A DNA stretch of 63,987 nucleotides from Actinoplanes oryzae (lineage in GTDB: Bacteria > Actinomycetota > Actinomycetes > Mycobacteriales > Micromonosporaceae): contig NZ_JAUQWH010000036.1 of assembly GCF_030757795.1 (NCBI RefSeq), positions 1 to 63,987 of the forward strand, written 5' to 3'. The translations under genes were made by a program, and so were the position numbers. Of this stretch, positions 1 through 8,936 are shown piece by piece; the first letter of the stretch is position 1, and every line of letters begins with the position of its first letter. The notes beneath the pieces are model-generated. The model had not been told where the DNA came from and did not search any database. It was given only the letters and a program-made list of their open reading frames with translations.

Positions 1-1
1 C

Positions 2-1756
2 GTCCTGGACGCGGCGGGCCCGGCCGGGCGGCAGCGGGCGCACCTGGATCTCGCCGGGGTGACCACGGATCCCGGGCAGGCGCTGCTGCACCGGGCCGCC
101 GCGGCGGAGGGCCCCGATCCGGCCCTGGCCGCCGAGCTGGCCGCAGCCGCCGACCGGCTCGACGGTGCGGGGGCGGTGACCGCGATCGGCCTGCTCGAAC
201 GGGCCGCCGGGCTGCTCGGCCCGGAGCAGCGGCCGGCCGTCCTCTTCCAGGCCGCCGACCGGGCCTCGACCGTCGGCCGGGTCCGCTGGGCGGGCAGCCT
301 GCTCGACCGCGCCGCGGCCGGCGCTGATCCGCGGCTGGCCCGGCGGATCGCCACCCTCTCGGCGTGGACCCTGGTCATGCGCGGGCACCCCGGGGCCGCC
401 GCCCACCTGCTCGCCCGGACGCTGGCGGAGGCCGGCGGCGGCGACACGGACATCGAGGTGCTGTGGCCTTTGGCGGGCACGGCCGCGTTCCCGATCTTCC
501 TGCTGGGCGACGGCCCGCCGGCCACGGCGTTCGGGGCGGCCCTGCGCGGTCCGGAGACGGATCCGCGGACCCTGTTCCCGTTCGCGCTGCTGCGTCCCGG
601 CGCGGGGGTCCGGGATGCCGTGCTCGCGGTCCCGGATCCGGAGGCGCCACACCAGGTGTACGCGGCCGCCGCGGCCGGCGCCGCCGCACTCCTGCTGGAC
701 GAGCCGGAGGAGGCGCTGCGGCTGCTCGGGCCGGCGGTCGCCGCGGTCACCGGCGGGACGGCCATCGGCGCGTTCCTCAGCGCGCCGGGCGCCGCCGGGT
801 GGGCGCTCGTCGACCTCGGCCGCTGGACCGAGGCGGAAGAGGTCATCGCCCCGCTGCTCGCAGCGCAGGTCACGGCCGAGGCGCCGCTGATCCGGGCGGG
901 GGCGCACGCCCAGCTGGCCGTCCTCGCGTACGGGCGGGGGCGTCCCGTCCCGGACGAGGACCTCCGCGCCGCCCTGCGCCCCCTGCCCGGCCTGCTCGAA
1001 GTGCCCGTGTTCGCCGTGCGCGTGCGGTGGGCGCAGGGGCTCGCCGCGGCGGCGGACGGGGAGCACGCCACGGCGTACCAGCTGCTGCGCGAGGCCTGCG
1101 GCGCCGACGGCGACCTGCGCCACCCGTGGCAGCTGCTGGTCCTGCCCGACCTGGCCGCGGCCGCCGCCCGCATCGGGGCCCAGGCGGCCGCCGCGACGGT
1201 CATCGACCAGACCCGGCACCGGTACGCGACCCGGTGGCTCAGCACCCGCGTCCGCACCCGGCTGGCGGCGGCGACCGCGCTGCTCGACGAGGATCCCGCC
1301 GCGGCCGCCACGGCGCTGGCACCGCTCGTCGCGGGATCCGCCCGGTGGCCGTACGAGCGGGCGGTCCTCGCCGTCGAGTACGCCGACCGGCTCCGCCGCG
1401 CCCAGCGGACCCGGCGTGCGCGGGAGGTGCTGCTCGACGCCCTGGAGACCTTCGAGCGGCTCGGAGCGGCCGGCTGGGTCGCCCAGGTGCGGGGGCTGCT
1501 GCGCGCCGAGACCGCACGGGAGGATCCGTTCGCGGGGCTGACCGCGCAGCAGGTGCAGATCGTCCGGCTCGCCGCGGAGGGGCTGACGAACCGGGAGATC
1601 GGCGCACGGCTGGCGCTGTCGCCACGGACGGTGGGCTCGCACCTGTACCGCATCTTCCCGCTGCTCGGCGTCACCAACCGGACGCAGCTGAGCATGATTG
1701 CCCGCGCCGCCTCGGCACCCGGCGGCGGCGCGGCGGGACCGGTGGAGTCGCCGTGA
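2..1756 (+). CDS. LuxR-family regulator, 5' end outside the window
   Basis: The reading frame is open to the window edge, so only the C-terminal part of the protein is present (about 584 residues). Most of it is Ala/Leu-rich helical sequence typical of the TPR-like middle of large LAL/LuxR regulators. The last 65 or so residues form a LuxR helix-turn-helix: LTAQQVQIVRLAAEGLTNRE leads into a second helix, SPRTVGSHLYRIF. The nucleotide-binding domain, if there is one, would lie upstream. The stop overlaps the GTG of the next LuxR gene (GTGA at 1753-1756), so the two are probably co-translated. The effector is unknown. The family call rests mainly on the HTH and is strong for that part. Confidence 0.85.
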   Translation, partial: VLDAAGPAGRQRAHLDLAGVTTDPGQALLHRAAAAEGPDPALAAELAAAADRLDGAGAVTAIGLLERAAGLLGPEQRPAVLFQAADRASTVGRVRWAGSLLDRAAAGADPRLARRIATLSAWTLVMRGHPGAAAHLLARTLAEAGGGDTDIEVLWPLAGTAAFPIFLLGDGPPATAFGAALRGPETDPRTLFPFALLRPGAGVRDAVLAVPDPEAPHQVYAAAAAGAAALLLDEPEEALRLLGPAVAAVTGGTAIGAFLSAPGAAGWALVDLGRWTEAEEVIAPLLAAQVTAEAPLIRAGAHAQLAVLAYGRGRPVPDEDLRAALRPLPGLLEVPVFAVRVRWAQGLAAAADGEHATAYQLLREACGADGDLRHPWQLLVLPDLAAAAARIGAQAAAATVIDQTRHRYATRWLSTRVRTRLAAATALLDEDPAAAATALAPLVAGSARWPYERAVLAVEYADRLRRAQRTRRAREVLLDALETFERLGAAGWVAQVRGLLRAETAREDPFAGLTAQQVQIVRLAAEGLTNREIGARLALSPRTVGSHLYRIFPLLGVTNRTQLSMIARAASAPGGGAAGPVESP

Positions 1757-4230
1757 TCGGAGGGCTTGCCGGGCGTACCTCCGAACTGGCGGACATCGAC
1801 GCCGCATTGCGGCGCGGCAGCTCGGTCCTGGTGCACGGCGCGCGCGGCACCGGGCGGTCCGCCGTGCTGGCCGAGGCCGTCCGGCGCGGCTCCGCCACGG
1901 GCCGCAGGGTGCTCGCCGCGCGCGCGTTGCCGGGTGACGAGGCGCTGCCCGGCGCGGGGTTGCAGCGGTTGCTGTTGCCGCTGCCCGAGCTGCCGGCGGC
2001 GGTCGCCCGGCTGATCGGCGCCGTGCCCGCCCCGGTGGAGCCCGGTTCCCTGGCCGGCGCCGTGCGGGAGCTGGCCGACGGGCTCGGCGCCGGCTGGCTG
2101 TGGTGCGTCGACGACCTGGATCGGCTGGACGCGGTGTCGCGGGCGGCGATCCTCGGGCAGCGCGCCGTACCCGTGCTGGCGTCGGCGGTGGATCCCGCGG
2201 GTCCGCCCTGGCATCCGGTTGCCCTCCGGCCGTTGCGCCGCCGGGATGCCGAGCGGGTCGTCGCGGACGTCCGGGATCATCCCGCGACCCACCTGCTGCT
2301 GGCGCAGAGCGCGGGCAATCCCCTGGCACTGACCGAGCTCGCCCGCAATCTGCCCGCGCCCGGCGAGCTCCCGCCCTCCGCGACCGAGCTGCCCGTCCCG
2401 CCCCGGCTGCGGCGCGCGCTGGCTCCCATGGCAGACACCCTGGATCCCGTACGCCTCCGCGCGGCGCTGCTGGCGGCCTTCGCCACCGAGACGCCGGGTC
2501 ACGCGACCGCCCGGGCCCTCGGCACGCTCGTGCGCCCCGAGGTGTGGCAGTGGCTGGCCGTGGACGGCGTGCTGCGGCCCGGGACCGCGCGGCGCTTCAC
2601 GCATCCGGTCGTCCGTGCCGCCGTGATCGAACGGGCCGGGGTCGACCTGATCCGCGAGGCCCGGTTCCAGCTGGCCGCGGCGCTTCCCCGCGGTGCCGCC
2701 CGGGCGTGGCATGCCGCCCGGGCCGGATCCGCGCTCGACGACGGCCTGATCGCGGAGCTGCGCAGGGCCGGTGACCGGCTCACCCGGGCGGGGTGGCTGC
2801 GAGCGGCCGCGTACGCGCTGGCAGTCGCCGCCGAGCGCAGCCCCGACCCGCACGCCGCGCACAGCGACCGCCTGCACGCCGCGCACAACGCGCACCTGGC
2901 GGGCGAGCCGGCCTGGGCGCGCGCGCTGACCGCCGGTCCCCCGGCCGCCGCGCCGACCGGGCCGATCGAGGCCGCCGAGCTGGCGCCGCTCATGCGTGCC
3001 CTGTGGCTGCGCGGCGACGGCCCGGCCCTGGCCGCGGTGCGGGACCTGCTCGACGCCGGCCGCCCGGTGGCGCATCCCCTTCTGACGACGTGGGCGCGGG
3101 CGGTGGCCACGTCGGATCCGCTCCCCGCCGGAACCTCGGCCACGGGCTCCCTCGCGCCGGATCTCCGGGCCATGATCCTCGGCACGACGGCGCTGTCCCG
3201 CCACGAGACCGGTCTCGCCGAGCAGCAGCTGCGCGACTCGTACGCCCTCGCGCCGCCCGGCGGCATCAACCGCGCCCTCGCGCTCGGCGGCCTGGCCTGG
3301 ACGGCGTTCGACCATGGACGCTACGACGAAGCGCGCGCCCGGGCCGGCGAGGTGCTCGGCACGTCCCCCGGCCCGGGCCTCGCCGACACCCGCGCGGGCG
3401 CCCTGGCCGCGCTCGCCTCGGTGGCCGTGCTGCGCGGCGACCCCGACCAGGAAGAACGGCTGCGCGCGGCCCTCGCCGCCGTCCAACCCGTGCACCACGC
3501 CGCCCACGAGATGCGGTTGCACCGCGCCCGCGGCCTGGCCGCCTGGATCGCCGGCGAGCACGATGTGGCCCACCACCGCCTGCGCCACCTTTACGACCCG
3601 GCCGGCGACCCGGTCCACCACCGCCTCTCCGACCTGGGCCTCGCCGACCTGGCCCGGATCGCCGTCGCCCTCGGCCGCGGCGCCACGATCAAGCCGCTGG
3701 CCGACGCGGCAGCGCATCGGGTGCACGCCCTGCGCTCGGCCCGCCTGACCGCCCTGTGGCACCTCGCCCAGGCGCTGCTCGCCGAGCAGGACCCGGCCGC
3801 CGAGGACCACTACCGCCGGGCGCTCGCCGACCCCGGCACCGCGCGGTGGCCGGTCGAGCGGGCCCTGGCCGCCATGGACTACGCCACCTGGCTCCGCCGC
3901 CGCCAGCGCCCCGCCGAGTCCCGCCCGCTCCTGACCGCGGCCCGCGACGCCTTCGCCGCGGCCGGCCTCCCCGCCTGGCGCGACCGCACCGCCGCCGAAC
4001 TGGCCGCCGCCGCACCCCCGCCCCGCCCCGGCGCCACCCCGGGCGCCCGCCTCACACCGCAGCAGCGCGAGGTGGTGACGCTCGCCGCCCAGGGCCTGAC
4101 CAACCCGCAGATCGCCGCCCGCCTCGGCCTGTCCGCCCGCACGATCGGCATCCACCTGAGCCGGGCGTACCCGGTCCTCGGGGTCACCCGCCGCTCCCAG
4201 CTCCCGGGCGTGCTCGGCACAGGAACCTAG
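1753..4230 (+). CDS. LAL-type LuxR-family transcriptional regulator
   Basis: An 825-residue regulator starting at GTG 1753, coupled to the preceding LuxR gene. Residues 1-200 resemble a STAND/AAA nucleotide-binding domain. The P-loop reads GARGTGRS, with Arg where Walker A normally has Lys, and a Walker B-like CVDDLD follows at about residue 120. The long middle part is TPR-like and Ala-rich. Residues 760-825 form a LuxR HTH (LTPQQREVVTLAAQGLTNPQ, then SARTIGIHL). Family members usually act as large ATP-dependent activators. The Arg substitution may weaken nucleotide binding, which is inference. Its stop shares a CTAG palindrome with the stop of the convergent nitroreductase gene, so no terminator fits between the two genes. 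Confidence 0.88.
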   Translation: MIGGLAGRTSELADIDAALRRGSSVLVHGARGTGRSAVLAEAVRRGSATGRRVLAARALPGDEALPGAGLQRLLLPLPELPAAVARLIGAVPAPVEPGSLAGAVRELADGLGAGWLWCVDDLDRLDAVSRAAILGQRAVPVLASAVDPAGPPWHPVALRPLRRRDAERVVADVRDHPATHLLLAQSAGNPLALTELARNLPAPGELPPSATELPVPPRLRRALAPMADTLDPVRLRAALLAAFATETPGHATARALGTLVRPEVWQWLAVDGVLRPGTARRFTHPVVRAAVIERAGVDLIREARFQLAAALPRGAARAWHAARAGSALDDGLIAELRRAGDRLTRAGWLRAAAYALAVAAERSPDPHAAHSDRLHAAHNAHLAGEPAWARALTAGPPAAAPTGPIEAAELAPLMRALWLRGDGPALAAVRDLLDAGRPVAHPLLTTWARAVATSDPLPAGTSATGSLAPDLRAMILGTTALSRHETGLAEQQLRDSYALAPPGGINRALALGGLAWTAFDHGRYDEARARAGEVLGTSPGPGLADTRAGALAALASVAVLRGDPDQEERLRAALAAVQPVHHAAHEMRLHRARGLAAWIAGEHDVAHHRLRHLYDPAGDPVHHRLSDLGLADLARIAVALGRGATIKPLADAAAHRVHALRSARLTALWHLAQALLAEQDPAAEDHYRRALADPGTARWPVERALAAMDYATWLRRRQRPAESRPLLTAARDAFAAAGLPAWRDRTAAELAAAAPPPRPGATPGARLTPQQREVVTLAAQGLTNPQIAARLGLSARTIGIHLSRAYPVLGVTRRSQLPGVLGTGT

Positions 4231-5183
4231 GGCACGATCACGTCGTCGACGCCGCGGCGCGGGACCGGGCGGCCCGGGGTGCCGTAGCCGATGCGCAGGG
4301 CCATCTGCGGGACGCCGGAGCGCCGCAGCGCACGCCGGAGCTGCTCGCGGGCCGGCGGCACCTCGATCGGCTGGGAGATCATCGAGGCGGCGAGGCCCTC
4401 GGCGGTCGCGGCCAGGAGCACGCGCTGCAGCGCCTGCCCGGCGACCACCTGGTCGTACGGCCGGTCGCCCACCGTGCCCAGCACGGCCACCAGCGGCTCG
4501 GGCTCGAAGTCGCGGCCGGGCGCGCGGTGCCGGCTGCCGAAGGCGCGCTGCGGCAGCAGATCCTGCGGTTCCGGGTACGGCGCCCCGGCCGTCACCGGCA
4601 CCCCGTCCGGCGCTTCGGTCGTGTGCGCCCACGCCGACAGCTCGGCCTGATAGTGCAGGTCCCGGCGCAGCACCCGGTCGGCGCTGGTGGCGATCTCGGC
4701 GAACCCGGCCAGCGCCGTCATCCCGGCCAGCAGCTCGAGCCAGGCGCCGGCGCCCCGGGCCTCCTCCAGCAGCCGCAGTCGCGCGCCGGCCGGCACCGGC
4801 TCCGGCGAGAACGGGTCCCGCTGACTGCGCCGCCGCGGGATCGCCGCCGCCAGCTCCTCCTCCGCGTACGTGCCGGGGCGCGGCGCCCCGGGCACCAGCC
4901 GCGCGATCACATCCCGATCGGAGCGGTCGGGATGCACGAGCACCTCGGGGGGCTTGCCGGCCGCCGCGAGCACCAGCCGGGCGTTGCACGTGGCGGCGCC
5001 GCACGCGAGGCGTACCGCCCAGCCCGTGCTGTCGGCCACCGCGAGCTGGCGTGAGCGGTCGGCCAGCACCTCGATCCCGCCGTCCCGCAGCCGCAAGCGC
5101 CACGGCTGGCTGTTGTGCAGCGAGGGCGCCCGGACCGCCGCGGCGGCGGCAAGCCGGAGGTCGGTGTCACGGTACGGGAACAC
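4227..5183 (-). CDS. Acg-family FMN-binding nitroreductase-like protein
   Basis: A 318-residue protein with the hallmarks of the Acg subgroup of the nitroreductase fold. The N-terminal APSLHNSQPWRLRL is the usual FMN-contact segment. PRRRSQRDPFSPEPVP lies mid-protein, and a C-terminal part contains QPIEVPPAREQLRRAL followed by PQMALRIGYG. In mycobacteria, Acg-like proteins belong to the dormancy (DosR) regulon and are thought to sequester or use flavin. Function here is by family only. The ATG follows TCCCGGGAGGATGCCGTG-like sequence, giving a good ribosome site. The gene stands alone, converging on the LuxR gene. Confidence 0.85.
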   Translation of the reverse strand: MFPYRDTDLRLAAAAAVRAPSLHNSQPWRLRLRDGGIEVLADRSRQLAVADSTGWAVRLACGAATCNARLVLAAAGKPPEVLVHPDRSDRDVIARLVPGAPRPGTYAEEELAAAIPRRRSQRDPFSPEPVPAGARLRLLEEARGAGAWLELLAGMTALAGFAEIATSADRVLRRDLHYQAELSAWAHTTEAPDGVPVTAGAPYPEPQDLLPQRAFGSRHRAPGRDFEPEPLVAVLGTVGDRPYDQVVAGQALQRVLLAATAEGLAASMISQPIEVPPAREQLRRALRRSGVPQMALRIGYGTPGRPVPRRGVDDVIVP

Positions 5184-5516
5184 GGCATCCTCCCGGGGAC
5201 GTACTGGATCCCCTCACCCTGCTTGCCGTGGCGTCCGCCGGGCAGGGTCGAACGTCCCCACTTGCCGGGCCGGCACGACGCCGGCGGGTGTCGCGCTCTG
5301 CCCGGCCCGGGTGCCGGCCGCTCGTAGGCGGTTTGGGCATCCCGTGCGCGGGTGCGCGGGGGCTTTCCGTCTGCGGCGCTCGGCCGCTCGCCGCGAATCG
5401 GCGGAAGCAAGCCGGCTCAGCCGTCACGGCCCGCGACACGCAGGAGGACGGCGAGCGGCGGGGATGACGAGGGGGCGGCACGGATCCCGGCGCGCCGCCC
5501 CACTCGGGTTCGGGGG
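5184..5516. other. Intergenic region upstream of the Acg-like gene
   Basis: This 333-base stretch lies between the start of the Acg-like gene and the stop of the pectate lyase. I see no credible gene in it. A weak inverted repeat, GGGGA-9-TCCCC, lies at about 5195-5213, just upstream of the Acg-like start, but it does not match the DosR consensus well. Confidence 0.6.
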
Positions 5517-6782
5517 CTACTTGTAGGTGATGGCGGACGTCGAGTACTTGCAGTACGTACCGTCCGGGCCGGAGCCGGTCTTGGGCGGCTCGGCGCCGGT
5601 GCTGTTGCCGGTGAAGCGGTCGCAGATCGAGATCTTCTTCGAGCTGTCGCCGATGATGGTGATGCCGCTGAGCGTCGCGGTGTCGCCGTAGTTGGTGTTG
5701 ATGCCGACGATCGTCTTGCCGGGGGCGGTGACGGTGACGTTCTGCACGACGACCGTGCGCTTCTGCTGGCCGGACTTGCAGTTGCCGCAGGAGCGGTAGA
5801 GCTTGCCGAAGTCCTCGACCTGGAAGTTCTTGATGGTCAGCGTGCCGCCGCCGTTGTGCTGGAAGACCTTGTCGGAGGCCTTCTTCGCGCCGCCGCCGTC
5901 CACGGTGTAGGTCGCCGAGGCGCCGCCGAGGAACGTCGCCGCGTCCTCGCCCACGTCGAGCCACCACACGTTCTTGAGCGTGCAGGAGCCCTTGCAGTGC
6001 ACGCCGTCGGCGGCCGGGGAGCCGATGATGACGTTGGAGAGGGTCGCGCCGTCGGCGAGCTCGAAGATCGGGTCCTGGCCCTCCTCCTGGCCGCCGCCGT
6101 CGGCGTAGTAGCGCTTGTTGCCGCCGTCGAGGCCGCTCTTCGGGACCGAGATGATGCTGGACACCTTCTGGCTGCCCGTCTCGGCAGGCCACGCCGCGGT
6201 CGGGCTGGTGGTGCCGCCCGTACTGCCGCTGCTGCCGGCCTTGACCAGGGACCACTGCTGCGCGGTGGCCTTGGAGTCGCCGGTGGTCTGCACGACATTG
6301 GCGCCGTCGGCCGTGGAGCCGCCCTCGACGGCGAGCACCTTGCCGCTGTTCCTGCTCTTCAGGCGGTAGTAGCCGCTGCCCATGTCGAGCAGCTCGAACT
6401 GCTGGGCGGCCGCCTTGCTGTCACCCGTCGACTGGACGGCCTGGGCGCCCTCGGCCTTGGACGCGCTCGCCACACTGACGACCTTGCCGCTGTGCTTGGC
6501 CTTGAGCCGGTAGTAGCCGCTGCCCATGTCGAGGAACTGGAACTGCTGCCAGTCCCCGTTGTTCTGCGACCACTGGTCGATGCGGGCGCCGTCCGCCTTC
6601 GAGTACTCGTAGACGTCGAGCACCTTGCCGCTCGCCCGGTTCTTCAGCACGTAGTAGCCGCTGGTGTCGACGGTGGCGGCGCTCGCCTGCTGGGTGAGCA
6701 CCAGGCCGACCACGCCGAGCCCCGCCGCTGTCACGGCGGAGGCGGCGACGGCGATGAGCCGCCGGGCCTTTCTGCTGGCCAT
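5517..6782 (-). CDS. Secreted pectate lyase (PL3) with N-terminal ricin-type lectin domain
   Basis: A 421-residue exported enzyme. ATG 6782 is preferred over an upstream in-frame ATG (6866) because a ribosome site (GAGAGG) and a signal peptide follow directly: basic MASRKARR, a hydrophobic core and an ASAA cleavage region near residue 36. Residues 37-175 are three beta-trefoil repeats, each ending in QQF/QQW, typical of carbohydrate-binding ricin/CBM13 modules. Residues 195-421 match PL3 pectate lyases: GQEEGQDPIFELADGATLSN, DGVHCKGSCTLKNVWW, VGEDAATF and IVGINTNYGDTATL. It should cleave polygalacturonate outside the cell with calcium. Together with the rhamnogalacturonan lyase 5 kb away it suggests pectin use. 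Confidence 0.92.
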   Translation of the reverse strand: MASRKARRLIAVAASAVTAAGLGVVGLVLTQQASAATVDTSGYYVLKNRASGKVLDVYEYSKADGARIDQWSQNNGDWQQFQFLDMGSGYYRLKAKHSGKVVSVASASKAEGAQAVQSTGDSKAAAQQFELLDMGSGYYRLKSRNSGKVLAVEGGSTADGANVVQTTGDSKATAQQWSLVKAGSSGSTGGTTSPTAAWPAETGSQKVSSIISVPKSGLDGGNKRYYADGGGQEEGQDPIFELADGATLSNVIIGSPAADGVHCKGSCTLKNVWWLDVGEDAATFLGGASATYTVDGGGAKKASDKVFQHNGGGTLTIKNFQVEDFGKLYRSCGNCKSGQQKRTVVVQNVTVTAPGKTIVGINTNYGDTATLSGITIIGDSSKKISICDRFTGNSTGAEPPKTGSGPDGTYCKYSTSAITYK

Positions 6783-6862
6783 CGGAACTACCTCTCGGTG
6801 GGGGGCATTGCTCAACCCAGGTGTCCACCGATGCATTTTCCGTTGTTCCAGTGTGACCGCGA

Positions 6863-7756
6863 TCACCGCATGGCGCGGGTCCGGCTCACGATGACCGCCG
6901 CCGCCTGATCGGCGACGACATGACCGGGGGTACGGGTGACCAGGTCGCTGAGCGCGAACATGTCCAGCACCCGCCCGATCCGCGCCCAGTCCGCCCGCAG
7001 TGGCAGGTCTGCCGGCTGGTCACCGGCGAAGCCCGCCTCGAACCCGGCGACGAACCCGGCCGGATAGTCGCCGCCGAAGCGCACCATGTTGGCGGCGTCG
7101 CCGTAGGGGCATCCCGAGTACGCGAACTCCCAGTCGAGCACCGCCGTCACCCGCCACCCGCCGGCATCGCGGGCCACGAGAATGTTCTTCGGGTTGACGT
7201 CCGCATGCGTGAGCCGGGCGATCGAGTCCACAGCGGCCAGCAGCGGCGCCTCCTCCGCGCACAGCTCGATCCAGTCCGCGCGGACCCGGTCGCTGAGCCG
7301 CCCGTCCGGGACCCGGTCCATGCACCACCGCGCCATCCCGGGCAGCTGCTGCGACCACGGCTCCTCGGGCTTGACGGTCAGCTCCGGCCCGGTGAAGAAG
7401 CCGGGCCGGTCGAGCCGGATCGACCCGATGCGCGCGATCGTGTGCCCCACGACCTCGCCCAAAGCCGCCAGATCGCCCCGGCCGGCGTCCAGCACCTCGC
7501 TCAGCGGATCCCCGGCCACGTACTCGATGACCATGCACTGCTCCTCGACCAGCAGCACCTGCGGCACAGGCACGACCGCACGGGCCCGGTCCATCACGGC
7601 CGCCTCGATCGCGGGGTCGCCGCCGCCCACCCGGGCCACCACCGGACCGTCGGCCAGCGTGAGCAGGGCTGTCTCGTGCGAGAAGCCTCCGGCCAGCGTG
7701 CGGCTGCCGATCAGGGTGCTGCCCAGCGCTTCGGCAAGACGTCCGGCGATCTCCAT
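6863..7756 (-). CDS. APH-fold aminoglycoside phosphotransferase-like kinase
   Basis: A 297-residue protein starting at ATG 7756; the frame stays open to 7933 but the extension is Arg-rich and looks noncoding. The phosphotransferase motifs are clear: HADVNPKNILV is the catalytic HxDxxxxN loop, and AVLDWEFAYSGCPYGDAAN is the metal-binding DxD-like segment. The N-terminal lobe includes GGFSHETALLTL, equivalent to the nucleotide loop. The family phosphorylates small hydroxyl substrates; the substrate here is unknown, and antibiotic resistance should not be assumed. It lies just left of the integrated element and is probably chromosomal. Confidence 0.85.
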   Translation of the reverse strand: MEIAGRLAEALGSTLIGSRTLAGGFSHETALLTLADGPVVARVGGGDPAIEAAVMDRARAVVPVPQVLLVEEQCMVIEYVAGDPLSEVLDAGRGDLAALGEVVGHTIARIGSIRLDRPGFFTGPELTVKPEEPWSQQLPGMARWCMDRVPDGRLSDRVRADWIELCAEEAPLLAAVDSIARLTHADVNPKNILVARDAGGWRVTAVLDWEFAYSGCPYGDAANMVRFGGDYPAGFVAGFEAGFAGDQPADLPLRADWARIGRVLDMFALSDLVTRTPGHVVADQAAAVIVSRTRAMR

Positions 7757-7790
7757 GACGCCAGTGTGCCGAAGCCCCGGGCGACCCGCC

Positions 7791-7838
7791 TCACTGGATC
7801 GCGAAGCTCGGGCGCGGCAGCTGGTTGTCGGCGGTGTC
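7791..7838 (-). pseudogene. Displaced 3' end of a rhamnogalacturonan lyase gene (far junction of the element)
   Basis: Read on the minus strand this stretch gives DTADNQLPRPSFAIQ and a stop. The intact lyase gene at 11458 ends NTAYNQPPHPSFALS and a stop. The two align without gaps to the stop codon. At the DNA level, 7818-7837 and 11485-11504 match at 18 of 20 positions. Homology ends at about 7838. This is the arrangement left when an element integrates in the 3' end of a gene and restores that end, pushing the original terminus to the far side. A remnant of a lost paralogue is the alternative. Confidence 0.6.
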
Positions 7839-7964
7839 TCGCGTGGACCTTGTCCCGAGCGCTGGTCATGGTTGCGCACACCCGTCCTCACCTGCCATTT
7901 CAAACGTAAGTACGGTTCAAAGCCGGTCGACATCGGTCGACGTTGACGGCCCCCTGGCGGCCCT

Positions 7965-7985
7965 GACGGCCCAGAGACGGCCCCA
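7965..7985 (+). repeat. Left copy of a 21-base direct repeat inside the element
   Basis: GACGGCCCAGAGACGGCCCCA recurs at 11424-11444 with one mismatch. In frame it reads DGPETAP, a tail I associate with actinobacterial integrases, and runs on to a stop at 8001. It may be the 3' end of a second, lost integrase, or part of an attachment region. Confidence 0.6.
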
Positions 7986-8014
7986 AGTGGGCCGCTGGCT
8001 TGATCCTCGTTGGC

Positions 8015-8284
8015 TTACGCCGTCTGCTCGGTACAACCGTCCTCAAGGGAGTGCAACGGACCGACGTAGTTTCGGTCTATAGAAACGTCAGGCAGGGGCG
8101 CGAGTCCACCGACGCGATAGCGAGTGGCGTCGCCCTGCGCCTTCGCCTTCGCGTTGAGGCAGTCAACGTACGCCTGTGTCTGCTCACGGTCGCCGTAGAA
8201 GGTAGTGCCAGAAGGCACCGCGAGACCGTTGTCGTAGACCTTCACCGGTACGTAAGCAACGCTGCCGTCGTCTTCGTAGGTCAC
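8015..8284 (-). CDS. Small element-borne protein of unknown function
   Basis: An 89-residue protein starting at GTG 8284, with a strong ribosome site (GAGGAGGAC) seven bases upstream. It begins VTYEDDGSVAYVPVKVYDNG and is acidic, with a short Cys-containing tail. Its start overlaps the stop of the upstream small gene (GTGA), so the two are translationally coupled. I do not recognise a domain. Small proteins of this kind are common near integrases in actinomycete integrative elements, which is the only functional hint. The ribosome site and coupling make it a believable gene. Confidence 0.65.
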   Translation of the reverse strand: MTYEDDGSVAYVPVKVYDNGLAVPSGTTFYGDREQTQAYVDCLNAKAKAQGDATRYRVGGLAPLPDVSIDRNYVGPLHSLEDGCTEQTA

Positions 8285-8499
8285 TCGTTGTCCTCCTCAG
8301 TATCACGCTCCCGGCGGCATGCCAGGCAGACCGATGTCGGATCACCATCGCGGCGACAGGATTTCACGGTGATGCGCTTGATCGATACGGGCTGTAAGCG
8401 CAGTGGTACATCTCGAAGCAAGCGGGGGCATGCGCCGACCTCGGCGGGTGGTCCGAATCGCGGCGTTGACCAGCGCATATCGTTCACGCTCGTTGTCAT
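8281..8499 (-). CDS. Small Cys/Arg-rich element-borne protein
   Basis: A 72-residue basic protein read from ATG 8499, with a modest GGAAAG ribosome site; starting at the inner Met (8478) is possible. The C-terminal half has VSIKRITVKSCRRDGDPTSV followed by CLACRRERDTEEDN, so a Cys and a CxxC pair could bind a metal. The frame stays open further upstream, but that part is Arg/Gly/Pro-rich and looks noncoding. It is coupled to the downstream 89-residue gene by a GTGA overlap. I infer an accessory role in the element; nothing more can be said. Confidence 0.55.
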   Translation of the reverse strand: MTTSVNDMRWSTPRFGPPAEVGACPRLLRDVPLRLQPVSIKRITVKSCRRDGDPTSVCLACRRERDTEEDNE

Positions 8500-8550
8500 C
8501 GCTTTCCAGCTCTTTACGGCGGAAGTTGTGCCCTCGTTGGGCCGGAGATC

Positions 8551-8936
8551 TTGAGGGCTATTGAGCCTTTGATCTTCAAAGCGATGGGTGGTCCGTGTCC
8601 CGGTGGGACATCCCGTCGCGCACGCTTCGCTCGGCCGGGCCGCGCCTGCCTGGTCCAGGTGGAGCGCCCCGCCGGACGAACGACCTGGACCGGCAGGCGC
8701 GGTCTGGTGGCCTCCGGTGTGCGATGGTCCGCCGGGTTCCGGCCATCCCAGAGCGGCCCAGGGGCCAGGGGCGGAGCCCCGGCCGCCGGAGGCCCTCCCG
8801 GGTCGTAGGGCCGGAGGCCCTACCCGCCGGAGGCAAGCAGACTCCACCCCATGGGCTGCACCGCCGCTGTGCCGCCCCTTTGACGAGAGGAGGGATAATC
8901 AGGACGGCTCTGTGGGCTAGGACGAAGGGCGGGGTC
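8551..8936. other. Noncoding region with GC-rich hairpins inside the element
   Basis: No credible gene is seen between the small genes and the cargo gene. A perfect inverted repeat GTAGGGCC-GGA-GGCCCTAC lies at 8805-8823, with further GGGGC/GCCCC pairings at about 8764-8784. These could fold as terminators or act as recombination or replication structures. GAGAGGAGGGA at 8885-8895 resembles a ribosome site but has no fitting start codon in the cargo frame. Confidence 0.5.

Noticed and set aside
5184..5240. DosR box upstream of the Acg-like gene
   Set aside because: Only a weak GGGGA-9-TCCCC dyad is present, and its spacing does not fit the DosR consensus.
6863..7756. Aminoglycoside resistance kinase
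   Set aside because: Only the general APH fold is supported; the substrate cannot be deduced from the motifs.
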